Source of the DNA: Hemerocallis citrina
Taxonomy: Eukaryota > Streptophyta > Magnoliopsida > Asparagales > Asphodelaceae
DNA: 64,000 nucleotides
Assembly: GCA_017893485.1 (NCBI GenBank)
Contig: CM030367.1
Coordinates: forward strand, 90,283,121 to 90,347,120
Reading direction: 5' to 3'
The notes below the pieces were generated by a model. The model did no database searches. It saw only the letters and a list, made by a program, of their open reading frames with translations, and was not told the DNA's origin. Every line of letters begins with the position of its first letter. Position 1 is the first letter of the stretch. A program made the position numbers and the translations under genes. Of this stretch, positions 47,789 through 59,208 are shown piece by piece.

Positions 47789-50700
47789 TGTAACATCCTG
47801 AACTTTTAATTATAATTAAATGAGAATTTATTGATTTTTACGTGTTTTGCACGTACAAATTCATATGCATTTTTTCTAGAAAATTATCTTTGTATAACAT
47901 GAACAAATAATTATTTTAAATCTTTCTCTTTATTTTCTAAAAGCCTATTTTAAAAAGCCTAATTAAATCCTAAGCCTAATTGTCTCTTTCTAGCCCACCA
48001 TAATTTATATATTTATTTATTTATAAGAGCCCATAGTTAATTGGCCCATTAGTGAGCTCATTAACTTAATTCCTCTTTTAAATTAGCTTAACTTATAGTG
48101 TAGAATAATTTAGTAGACAATTAATTAAAATACATGAATAAACTTATAAATGGGGGTACTAGTGTAGCATGTGCATTGCACTAGCACGTGCATGGAGCAA
48201 CCTATAGGAGTGGCCGGATTGTACAAAGAGAGAAGGAGAGATGGGTGTAGTGGTGAGTTGGTTATCTCATCATCGGTAGTTGCTACAACTCTCTAATTCA
48301 TCATATCCTTTGATCCTTAACTATTTGAACTAATCCTAGCCTTCCTTTTGCACTCAAAAATTGTATAAATACCCCCCCCCCCCCCCCCCCCCCCCCCACC
48401 CCACCCTCTTCATACTTACACCTAAAGATTGAAAGAAAGAAAGAAAAGAAGAGACAATTAGTAAGTTAAAAGAGGAGGAGAGTTCTGAGTTAAAAGATTG
48501 AGTGTTGAGTTTGTGTGTGTTCCTCTTCCAAAGTTGGCCGACCTACCATAGGAGCAAGAAGAAAGGAGTTTCAAGTACGATAATGCTAGGAGGAGAAGTC
48601 AAATTGGTGTCTCAAGCTAGGAGAAGAAGGCTTCATTTGTTCATTCTAGGAGACCTTATGAGTTCTTGGTTATTTTCTCTCGAAATAAGGCTGGCAATTT
48701 TTTCATACTTCTAATTAGTTACCATGCTAGGTTTATGTTTGTGATCATGTTAGAATAAACAAGATTGTTACCATGATTAAGGAGAAAAAAGACCCCAATT
48801 GGACTTACAAGAAATGATTAGTAAAATGGATTGAATTATGTGAATGAAAGTGTTGTTGTGATAACTTGATAACACATTGGCAGGTTAATTAGGAAATTAT
48901 GAATTTTTGATATGAAAGTGTTCATGTATGTTTGTAAAATGCAATATGGAGAGATATGTTTATGAATGAATTGTGAATTATGGGTAACCTTCATGCCATG
49001 AAAATAGATTGATTAATGAGTAAAAATACACATGGTTATTGTTACATGAGATTGGTGCTAAAATCCCTCATTTGCATATTTGTGTCGTTGGAAAAGAGAA
49101 ATGGACATATTGTGAATTAGGACTAATTTATTTAACAGAATGGATTTTATTAATAAAGAAGAAAAGTAAGAAATTATAGTTTACTTCAAACCTATTTGAA
49201 ATTGAGAATTATCAACTAGTAGTTCTTTTTGAAAAGAGACAATTAGTAGAACATAAAGCTAGTACGACCACTTTTATATAAATGAAATAATAGTTTATTT
49301 TTATGTTAAAAATGAGTTAAATGTTTTATAAAATTTCAAGTTACTGTATATTTTCTAAGGAAATACAGTCAGGAAGATAGTTAGACTCTTATAAGAACAA
49401 ATCGTAATTTGAAAGAAAACGAGTTATTTTTATGAACTAGAAGTGCTACAGTCAGATACAAAATTCATTGTAATTAATTTCTCCACGGTAGTCACTCTGT
49501 CCATTCTGGTCAGCAGGTGCACAATAGAAACATCATTGTAGCTAGGGTGTTTGGAGGTCTTGGGTTCGAGTCTCTTCATAGACTCTTTATTTTCTTAATT
49601 GAAGCTTTAACTCATTACCGAACCTTAAAAAAATAAATGGAAAATACTTTCTCCCTATGTCGTTAGGCGCTGTTGGCCTTTCTGGTCTTCAGCTGCTCCA
49701 AGGTAACGTTACTGTAGCGCAACGGGTCCGCTGTGCTTGGTTTGAAACTTGGCTTTGGCCAATACTTTTGGAAAATCCGATTTTTTTTAGGAATTAAATG
49801 TTTTTAAATGGTTTTAAGTGTTTTAAATTTAGAAAAAAAATTATTATAATTATTCTAAAATTATTTAGATCTCATGAAAAATTTCTATAGCTTGATTTAC
49901 GATAAATTGTGAATTAAAAAAAGAAGAAGAAAAGAGCCATATTAGAGAAGTGGTTGTTAAAAAATTCTAAGAGTATATTATTGAGTAAATAAAGGCAACA
50001 AATAGTTTCTCTTTTAAAAGACATTGTGTAGGGATTTTTTTTAAAGGAAATCATAATTCGATAATTGTAAATAGAACAAATTTGAATATTTGGGCTTAAT
50101 AAAATGAGATCTTTAACCTTATGAAAGAAAAGAATTTATTGTGAGATTAAAATTGTAAGTTGGGAAATTGTGGAAAAAAAAACAAATAGTCTTGTCTCTT
50201 GTATATATGAGAATGATGCCTGAATTGAAATGAAAATCATGATAACTTATGAGAAAAATAGGTGAGTGTGAATACTCAAATTAGGGACATAAAATGAGAT
50301 TTTGAACTAGAGGGTAGCTAAGTCCTTATACCGGAAATTGAATAAATTTTTAAGATAAAATGTTGAGATGAAAAGACCAAGTTTGGATCATGTTGTTGAA
50401 TTAATGGTTAAGACCAGTATAGGGGAAGTGCTAACTCTAGAGGATTGATTTTATTCATGATTCAAATAAATTAAGGACTAGATACATAGTGGAGATGTGA
50501 TGAAAGTAAGAGAAAAACATACGTATGAGGATCATTGGATTGGCGGCGTGAGAGTATTCACAGGATGTCCTCATGATGCGTCATGAATAGGGCATGGATA
50601 CTACTCGAGAGTATCGTGCCAGTGGTTATGCTTGTGGGGTATTTGGTGACTATGGGTGGTGCCACGGTCTATGGTTAGAGGTGAGTTGACCACAGGATGT

Positions 50701-51321
50701 CTGCATGATGAGTCATGTGTCAGTGAATGGGATTCTCTCTAGGGTGCCTGGACGTGGGCTCGTAGCTCATAGAATACCTAGGATACTTAACGTAGTTACC
50801 ATGTAGTTTAAATCATGGCGAGGGATTGAACCATACAAGATGCAGTACGATTAAGGGCTTTCCCTCGGACTTATGTAGTATGGGATGCATAGAATCCGAA
50901 CAAGTGCGCATTAGTGTCATGTAATATAAATAACTGCATTAAGGACTAAGTGCACAGCACAACACGACATCAATATGATAGTTCCTATAGTTTTGTTTGT
51001 AACAAGTGTGTGCTTTCTAAGTAAGAGAAAATTGATGTATTATTTCCTTGCGTTAGATGAATGAACTGACGTGCCCACAGTTTCTATGCAGAATAAAGTG
51101 CATGAAAGAGACTAAGGAGGAATTGATGCTTAAAGAATTATTCAAGTGTTGTTTTATTTCAATCATGTAATTTTTGTAAATTGCTTCCGTTGTATAAGTG
51201 TAACGTAAATGTAACTCTGATGTAATGAAAGTTTTCAATTCCTTGTAAAATTGTACGAAGAGAAGTGTAAAGATCCTGTGGAACTTCAAATTCAGTCGTA
51301 TTTGAAATTCTGGGTGTTACA
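47789..51321 (+). repeat. TK4 3' LTR
   Basis: 3533 bp, equal in length to the 5' LTR although small indels differ. TATA at 48364-48371 with a 26-C tract. The palindrome at 50571 reads TCATGATGCGTCATGA, with one C-to-T-type difference in the 5' LTR copy. There is no coding content. Confidence 0.93.
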
Positions 51322-51326
51322 GATGC
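51322..51326. other. Target-site duplication GATGC, right copy (TK4)
   Basis: Matches 39076-39080. Confidence 0.92.
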
Positions 51327-52180
51327 TTCCATTATCCTTCTGTTACCCATCATTGATGATTCCACCTCCAATGAATCATATCCAATGCATGATTTAGTTG
51401 GGTCTTCTACCCCATCTTCTAATGATGAACTTGTAATACCCTCCACTACCTCACAATCATATGAATATCACTCACCACTTGAGCCAACTTATGAAATTAT
51501 CCCTTTTGTTCCACTACCACAAAACCACCCTGAACCACATCGCACTGAATGTGTTCAAAGATCTCCTATTTAGCTCAAAGGTTTTTTCTATAGTGCCTCC
51601 AATCACCGGCTCCATCATCAAGTATTAAATATCCTCTCTCTAATTACAGTTCTTATAACAAATTCCATAGTAATCATCGTGCTTTTCTTACATCTATTTC
51701 CTCTCATTCTAAACCTACCTATTTTTCATTGCCTGTCAAAGATCCAAATTGGAAAAATTCTATGGAAGAAGAAATCAATACCCTTGAACTAAATAATACC
51801 TTGACTATTACCTCGTTACCTTGTGGAAAGAAGCCGATTGGCTGTAAATGGGTTAACAAAATTATGTATCGCTGGGATGGTGCCATCGAGGGTTATAAGG
51901 CATGACTCATGGCCAAAGGGTTCACTCAAATTGAAGTACTTGACTATCATGAAACTTTCACATAGTTGCCAAACTAGTGACTGTAAACAATGCTTTTCTC
52001 CATGGAGAATTGAATGAAAAGGAATTACATGAAGATACCACCCAATTTCTCTAACTAGGGGGAGCACAGAGTTTTCCATCTCAACAAATCCTTCTATGGC
52101 TCAAACAAGGTTCACGTAATTGGTTTGTTAAGTTCTCTTCAACACTTCTTGATGTCTGTTTTCAACAATCCAAGGCAGAT
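51327..52180 (+). pseudogene. CO1 integrase-RT linker and RT N-terminal part
   Basis: Continues CO1 after TK4: a Ser/Pro-rich linker, then copia RT signatures KDPNWKNSMEEEINTLELNN, LPCGKKPIGCKWVNKI and AKGFTQIE, DYHETF, with stops. A deletion removes the segment around the catalytic LHQLDVNNAFLHG. It resumes with FHLNKSFYG and NWFVKFSSTLLD and ends at QQSKAD, where LTR-F2 is inserted (AGATT, 52176-52180). Confidence 0.85.
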
Positions 52181-55100
52181 TTGTCATGCCCTGCTTCCCA
52201 AAAAGGAATACGGAATACGGAATACGAATACGCAACAAAAGTTTAGCGAATGGTTTTCACCATTCACGAGCTGTAAGGTTCTTTACAACAATACACAGGA
52301 ATAAACATGAATAGACAGGAAATAATCAACCACACATGAATGAATAAATTTCTAAATCAACAAAATTTACTTGAAACAAAAATACTTAATCTCAAATAAA
52401 CCAGATCCAGAAACAAGTTATAAGTTCTGGAAAAAAGTGCCCAATACAAAATCCAAGTAGCAATAAATACAAATTTATTCAAGACAGTAAAATAATAATT
52501 CAAGCAGGAACTCTAGCCAAGACTAGAACACTTGGTCACTTACTCCTTCGGGCAGATGGTCACCAAAATCTACAAATTTAACAATTTGCAGAAAAAGAAA
52601 ACAGAAAACAAAATGCCCATCAGTGCAAGTTACGGGCCGCATGTAGTGCAGGAAACAAGTACGAAAAGCAGATAAACAAGGTACAGAGTAACATCAAGAA
52701 GCAAGTACTGAAGTAAGCATGGAAGGAATGTGACACAAAAATAGAGCAACTATCTCTTAAGCCAAGAATAGAGTCAAGTGACATGATTAGATAACAAGGT
52801 ACAGGTATCATGTAACAGGTGCCAAGTAGCATCCAAGCAGGTAAACAAGTAACAGGTGCCAGGTAGCATGTACAGGTAAACATGTAACAGGAATGTGCAA
52901 GTGATCTGGTATTCACAAGTCTTTTAATTAATCCTAACTAGATAGCACTTCACGCGTCCCAAATTTTACCACATGGTTGCTACATTCAAACAAGTTGCAT
53001 TTAGATTTCGTAGTAGAATGTATAGGGCTGTGTACTCAGGTATCAGGTAAACAGGTAAACAAGAGCATATATCATGTATTCATATAATTATATAACAGGT
53101 AATCAGGTATCAGGTAGGACCTACGGGTCCCCTTCTGAGTACACATTCCTATAGGAAAGTATGTAGCCAGGTAATCAAGTAATCAGGTAATCAGGATCAT
53201 GTATCATGTAATTATGTAACATGTAACAGGTCGGAAACATGGGCCCCATTCCAAGTACACTTTTCTATATTTTCCACTACTAGATCTTTCCCTTAACCCC
53301 GGCTTGATTACTTGTCATTATTATTAATGCAGGCATATATATGCACAAACAGGGCAAGAAAAGCATGACAAGAACAAGAGACAGGTTCAGGTCGGACAGA
53401 AACATGCACGGATGACAAACAACTCATAATAGACTAGGACAACGAGACTTTCAATTCTGGACAGCAAGACAATACTGCACCAAATCTAAGATTCTTGTTG
53501 TCACAGGAATGCAAATTTGGATCCGTCAAAAAATTTAGAAACTAGACTCTCAGCATATACACAAATCATATAACATCTACAGAAATAGGGCTCAAAACAA
53601 CGTTTTATACAGAATTCAAGTTTAGCCAGAAATTGCAGAGTTTTATTTATAAGCATGAAAATGGCATTAAAAAACACTAATTAAATCTAGGAAAAATATG
53701 GAAGATTCCCTAGCATGTCTAGTATCAGCATATAAAATTTCATAAAATTCCATTACAGATAGTATAGTCAAATTAATTTGGAAAACAGAATGATGCAGCG
53801 AATTTATGAATCTGAAATTTTAGACACAGCAGTACCAAAATAGCGATAAATCAAAAAATACAATCGGAAATCAAATCCGTCAAAAGAGTTGTAAAATAGA
53901 TATACTAGGCTATATTACATGTTCACAAAGATTTAATCGAAAGTGACTGGAATCAGGTTGAAAATGGAGTTCTTTATTGAACAGCATGAAGTTTAACAAT
54001 TATATGATTAGTTTCACAAGCATGAAAAAAGTTATGAAGGTCATTAAACAAATCTACAAAAATTAGAGGTAGATCCCAGTCATGTCTAATCAAACCCAGA
54101 AAAATATTAAGTCCAAATTTTACTTTTAACATCAGTTTTAAAATAATAGACCGTGTAACGATCTTATAATTCAGAATCCGTAAACTTTGACACAGCTGCA
54201 GTAAAACAGCGATAACCCACACATCAAAAATCAAAATTGAGATCTATCGCAAGTTCTGGAAATATACACCGAGGCTTACGAATCATATTCACAAAATAAT
54301 TTATTTTACTGACCTTAATAGGGTCTAAAATGCTGAACCAAATCAGGGCAGCAGTAAACAAAATTTCTCTCATGCATTTAACCAAACAACTCATCTACAA
54401 AAAGTACAAATCAGAATATAATGCAAAACATGATGTATTAGATATTCAAATCAACATGGCATGGGTATTAACAAGTCTACAACGACATAACACATCTAGT
54501 ACACCAAGCATGTAATAAATACACAATATACCACGAATCACGAAAGAGTATATATATAGCAAGAGTCTATCTAGAACTAATTATTTTCATGTAGTGTGTG
54601 TGACAACTTATTATGATGGGTCAGGACTACGAATGGATCAAACAAATGAGATCAAGATTTAATAAGGAATAATCATGAGAACATACACAATACGAGAGCG
54701 AGACTACATGCCGTATTTTGTACTTGTATATACAACAAAATAGTATACAAGTTACTTGCCTTGACGTAGATGACGAATCCGATGAGAAATAAAATAACGG
54801 GAACAGATCCCGGCACACGGCAACGATTGCGAACCAAGCGAGTCTTGATGAGATGATCACGATCGGGCACGAATCGCGATGCTGATGAAAATGATGAAGA
54901 TCACGATCTTGATGAAGGATCAGATGGCTAGGATTCAAACGGCAAGATGATGATCACGATCGACGATCGGACAGCTGAGAATCGCTGGCTGATGATGGAC
55001 AACCAGAACAGGGGGTAGCAGCTTGACAGCGACTATGGTGGGCAAGGTTGACGGTGAGGAGCACCAGGGTGAAGTGACTGCGGCAAGTGCGGCTCGACGG

Positions 55101-55902
55101 CACGAAGCTGTGGCAGGGATGAGGCATTGGCGGCTCTATTTTGGAAGAGAACAGTGGAGATGAGGTGGGTGATGGTAATGGCGGTCAACGGAGGAGATGC
55201 TGTGGTGGTGGTATGATGACGAGGAGATGCTCAGGATTGAGGGGTAATGGGTTTAGGAGGATGACGAGATGAAGAGGAAGGTAGTCAAAGGTGAAAGACG
55301 ATGGGTTTCGGAGCTCGTTGATGGGAGGAGAATGGCTCGAAGGGGATGGTGAAGTCGATGCAGGGGATGGAGGTGCTGGTGAGGAGAAGAACGGATGACG
55401 AGGATATGGGTTGAGCAAGAGGAAGAGGAGGGTGAGCAGAATCGATCAGGGAAGATGAACAGGAGGAGTAGGTGTTTGGCGTCTAGGGTTGGGGGTAGAA
55501 CAGCAGCTAGGGGGTAGGGTTTAGGTTAGGGTTAGAGTAACAGAATATTTATATATGGGGTTATTGGGTAATAGTGTTATTGGGTAATATGGTAGGATCC
55601 AATAAGCAAAAGGGTTTGGGGTAGAATTGGATCCAACAGGGTTGGAAGCAAATAATAATTAATTAGGCCATGAAATAAATCAATTTAGAATTTAAACAAT
55701 TCATCCGGAGACAATAATTTGACAGAAATATTTAATCAAAAGATTGAAAATTACAGAACTGAATCGACGACAAAATAGATGGATTTATTGAGAACAAAGA
55801 AATAGTCACACGTTTCAGAAAGAATAGAAGAATACAATTAGAATAAATACTCAAAAAATTAAATACATACAAAAATACAAGAAAAGAGAATACAGGGTTA
55901 CA
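52181..55902 (-). repeat. LTR-F2, solo LTR
   Basis: 3722 bp, TGTCATGCCCTGCTTCCC to CAGGGTTACA, flanked by perfect AGATT (52176-52180 and 55903-55907). It is related to LTR-F1 in inverted orientation. A TATA-like motif is on the minus strand near 55546-55555. GC-rich 54780-55500 corresponds to the Pro-rich-looking part of LTR-F1. There is no coding region and no partner LTR. Confidence 0.9.
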
Positions 55903-55907
55903 AGATT

Positions 55908-56277
55908 ACTCCTTTTTTACAGATGTTCATGGATCTTCATTTACTGTTGTCCAAGTTTATGTTGATGACATTATTGTCACCGATAACAATTCCACCTCCA
56001 TCAACATCTTAAAGTGGTATCTTTATTCTCTTTTCCATATCAAGGATTTACGTACTTTGAAATGTTTTCTTGGCATTCAGGTTGGTCAATCCAAGCAATG
56101 TATTTTCTTATCTCAATGAAAATATGCCTTGGATATTCTCGGTGATATGGGTACACTTGGTGGACGCAAGGTGACTTTCCGATGGAACAGAATGTCAAAC
56201 TTCTCCTAGATGAGGGTTCCTTATTGTCCAATCCATCATGCTATCACAGATTGTTGGTCACCTCCTTTACCTTACTA
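55908..56277 (+). pseudogene. CO1 RT C-terminal part
   Basis: Resumes the copia RT: YSLFTDVHGSSFTVVQVYVDD, with the catalytic YVDDIIVT near 55948, then LKCFLGIQV, FLSQ then stop, KYALDIL, and LLSNPSCYHRLL to HLLYLTI-like sequence. It ends where TAT1 starts. RNase H and the 3' LTR of CO1 are not in the window. Confidence 0.87.
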
Positions 56278-56282
56278 TCTGA

Positions 56283-57075
56283 TGCGGTTTATTTCTGGGA
56301 GACGTGTGGATGCACCAGGTGTGAGTTCGGACTCAATTTGTATTTGAAGGAGAATGCTGCTCGTCTGACGACCCTTGGTTGACCGGGCGGAACCTGCGGC
56401 GACCTCGGGATGGTTCGGAGATCTGGACTCGGATCAGAGGATTCGGATCCGAGGTCTTGTGTACCTGCAGACGGTCCTGAAACACCGGGGTTTGTCCCGG
56501 TGGCGGACCCTCCGACGATCTAGTCAGTCTCTGTGAGAGAGTAGCAATAACTAGGTGAATTTAAGTGGAAAAAAGATTGATTACCTGAAAAGGTGGGTGA
56601 GGGTCTAGTATTTATAGAGAATCCCAACCGGGTTTGGTTCCGCTTGGGGGCCGGGTCTGGACCCGAAAGCCCATGGGCCTGACGTGGCAGAGGGCCCAGG
56701 GGGTTTAGGGCAGACGTGGCAATACCAGGGGTGGTATAGGGCTGACGTGGCAAAACCCTGGGTGGTATTTGGAGCTGACATGGCTGATCGGGGGTCTTCT
56801 GTGCTTCTGGGAGAATCGGAGGGCCTAGGCTGTGCCAGGTCACCCCCCTGCTTCGCCAGAGAGGGGGGACGGCATGTGGGGCTTTCACGGATCGGAGACC
56901 GAGGACCACTGAGGCTCGTCGGATACGAGGAGGCCGGTTCTGTGGGGGTGAACTTGAGGTTCGGCGCTGACCCTGTGGTGGTTCGAGGCCGGACCAAATT
57001 GCTATTTTTACCTTTCTTGAGTGAGAGTTGTATTGGGCCCTGGTTGGGCCTTCAGGCCATTTTTACCCTACCACA
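56283..57075 (-). repeat. TAT1 3' LTR
   Basis: Minus strand TGTGGTAGGGTAAAAATGG (start, 57075) to AAATAAACCGCA (end, 56283), about 793 bp. The start could be 2 bp earlier (TGTGTGG). TATAAATA lies on the minus strand at 56609-56616. Upstream of it on the element strand lie four (G)ACGTGGC-type repeats. Confidence 0.75.
56681..56784. promoter_or_regulatory. Four tandem GACGTGGC motifs in the TAT1 LTR
   Basis: GACGTGGC at 56681, 56713 and 56744 and GACATGGC at 56777, within a 31-33-bp repeat. ACGTGGC is the core recognised by ABF/ABI5-type bZIP proteins (ABRE/G-box). The block lies upstream of the minus-strand TATA box. Confidence 0.6.
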
Positions 57076-57077
57076 CA

Positions 57078-57090
57078 AGCCCCCCACTCC
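57078..57090 (-). other. TAT1 polypurine tract
   Basis: Minus strand GGAGTGGGGGGCT, one to three bases from the LTR start. Confidence 0.65.
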
Positions 57091-57179
57091 TGCGGGGGTG
57101 CGGGAGCTAGCCGGGGAGGAGTGTTTATGGTCGTGAAAATGGGATGGCGGATCGCTGGGCCCTCATGAGGGAGCCGCCC

Positions 57180-58260
57180 TGGGGCTTCCTGGGAAGATTG
57201 CCTAGGTGCCAGACCTAGCCTCGGGAGGGCGAGGGATTCTAGGTCGGCACGGTTGAAGGCGAGTCGTGGAGCCTTCCTGAGAAGACTACCCTGGTGCTGG
57301 ACCCGACCTCGAGCAGGTGAGGGACTTATGGGCCAACAAAGGGGGTGGCGAGCCGTTGAGCCTTCCTGAGAAGACTACCCTGGTGCTAGACCTGACCTCG
57401 AGCTTGGCGAGGGATTACGGGTCGGCAAGGGCGATGGCGAGCCGTGGAGCCTTCCTGAGAAGACTACCCTGGTGCTAGACCCGACCTCGAGCAGGCGAGG
57501 GACTTATGGGCCAACAAGGGGGGTGGCGAGCCGTTGAGCCTTCCTGAGAAGACTACCCAGGTGCCCGACCTGACCTCGAGCTTGGCGAGGGATTACGGGT
57601 CGGTAAGGGAGATGGCGAGCCGTGGAGCCTTCCTGAGAAGACTACCCTGGTGTTAGACCCGACCTCGAGCAGGCGAGGGACTTATGGGTCAACAAGGGGG
57701 TGGCGAGCCGTTGAGCCTTCCTGAGAAGACTACCCTGGTGCCAGACCTGACCTCGAGCTTGGCGAGGGATTACGGGTTGGTAAGGGCGATGGCGAGCCTT
57801 GGAGCCTTCCTGAGAAGACTACCCTGGTGTTAGACCCGACCTCGAGCAGGCGAGGGACTTATGGGTCAACAAGGGGGGTGGCGAGCCGTTGAGCCTTCCT
57901 GAGAAGACTACCCTGGTGCCAGACCTGACCTCGAGCTTGGCGAGGGATTACGGGTCGGTAAGGGCGATGGCGAGCCTTGGAGCCTTCCTGAGAAGACTAC
58001 CCTGGTGTTAGACCCGACCTCGAGCAGGCGAGGGACTTATGGGTCAACAAGGGGGGTGGCGAGCCGTTGAGCCTTCCTGAGAAGACTACCCTGGTGCCAG
58101 ATCTGACCTCGAGTTTGGCGAGGGATTATGGGTCGGCAAGGGCGGTGGCGAGCCGGCGAGCCGTGAAGTATTCCTGAGAAGACTACCCTGGCGCTAGACC
58201 CGACCTCGAGCAGGCGAGGGACTTATGGGCCAACCTAGGGTGGGGGGCGAACCGTTGTGC
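57180..58260. repeat. 89-bp tandem array with 178-bp higher-order dimers
   Basis: About twelve units. GCCTTCCTGAGAAGACTACC starts at 57271, 57360, 57449, 57538, 57627, 57715, 57804, 57893, 57982 and 58071 (steps 89, one of 88). A further unit is shifted by an 8-bp duplication near 58150. Two unit types alternate: one with GAGCAGGCGAGGGACTTATG, the other with GAGCTTGGCGAGGGATTACG, so the repeat is a 178-bp dimer. Flanking units are more diverged. Confidence 0.9.
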
Positions 58261-59091
58261 CTGAGGAATGTTGGGCAGGGTAGCCTACCGTCTTTTGCCG
58301 AGTATTGAAGGTGCCCCGGGATTTGTGCGACGTACCAATTTCCCAGGGGCCTTAATGGCGCCGCCTAATAAATGTATGGCGCATGGTCTTCCGTCGTTTG
58401 GTTTTCCCCACGTCATAAAAGCTGGTTTATGGGGGAGGCTATAAGTACCCCTTTCCGCAGCGGGTTGGATCTCAGCAAGAGTGGTCTATTGGTCCTCCAA
58501 GGTGTCTGCTACGGCGGACGTCTGCCTTTTGCAAAATTTTTCCTTTGGTTGTGTTGGAGAGGTGGTTTCTCTGTCGCCCCGATCTTCTCTTGGATCTGAT
58601 CGCTCTGATACTGCCGCCAGATCCAGGGGGGATCGGGGTGAGAGGGGTACCGACCAAAATTCAGACCAATAGATGAGTAGCCTCGGATTGGTGATGCTTC
58701 TGCCGTCTGGATCCTTTTTCGGGACAGACGACCCTGATATGGTTGTTTGGCCCGAGAGAGATCCAGATGGGAGGGGCATCTCCCAAACCTCAGGCTTGGG
58801 GCCGGGGTGCCCCGGATAGGTGGGTCGTCTCCGATTGGAGGTCGGCCGCTCTGTCTTCAAATAGGGCCCCAGGTGATGGCGGTTTCCGTCTCACCCTCGA
58901 ACAGTTTGGGGTTTCGGCCGACGAGGCTGTAAGCCCCGAACTGCTCGCGGGTGAAAGGGGAATCGGCCGAGTCCTGGAGCCCGGGGCGTCTGTCTAAGGG
59001 CGGCACCTTAAACCTTTAAGAAAAAACGTTCTCTTTGCCGAAGGCCCTCTCTGAACTGACCCCCTCGTCTGGCTGCCAGCCTGGCGTTGGA
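58261..59091. other. TAT1 spacer between array and antisense gene
   Basis: GC-rich. I see no conserved protein in any frame. TATAAGTACC (58440) is a TATA-like motif. Short open frames overlap on both strands and show no family signature. Confidence 0.4.
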
Positions 59092-59208
59092 TGACGTCAG
59101 CAGCGCATGTTTTGAGGTCGTGGCGCGATTTCCCAGGCGGCAGTTGCACGTCAAATAGGTGAACAGTTCCTGCGGGAATCGAGGAGTCGCTTTCGTCTTT
59201 TATAAATA
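59092..59208 (+). promoter_or_regulatory. Candidate promoter of the TAT1 antisense gene
   Basis: A perfect TGACGTCA (59092-59099, TGA/CRE-type bZIP site) lies about 100 bp before TTATAAATACT (59199-59209). The expected start near 59235 would give a leader of about 130 nt before the ATG at 59369. Confidence 0.55.

Larger units (their letters stand above)
39081..51321 (+). mobile_element. TK4, full-length Tekay-type chromovirus
   Basis: 12,241 bp, two LTRs of exactly 3533 bp, TSD GATGC, initiator tRNA-Met PBS, pre-gag ORF, gag, putative intron, protease-RT-RNase H, integrase with a C-terminal chromodomain-like tail, and PPT. It is inserted in CO1 just upstream of RT. About ten premature stops, almost all TAG, and two or more small deletions inactivate it. 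The LTRs differ at many positions, so this insertion is older than AT1. Confidence 0.94.

Noticed and set aside
56520..56997. Overlapping 130-150-codon frames on both strands of the TAT1 LTR
   Set aside because: GC-rich LTR sequence keeps all frames open by composition; no family signature.
57180..58260. CRISPR-like array
   Set aside because: The units are contiguous 89-bp repeats with no unique spacers, in a plant retroelement.
58372..58997. Small genes between the array and the antisense gene
   Set aside because: Five overlapping short frames on both strands, no motif, no consistent start context.
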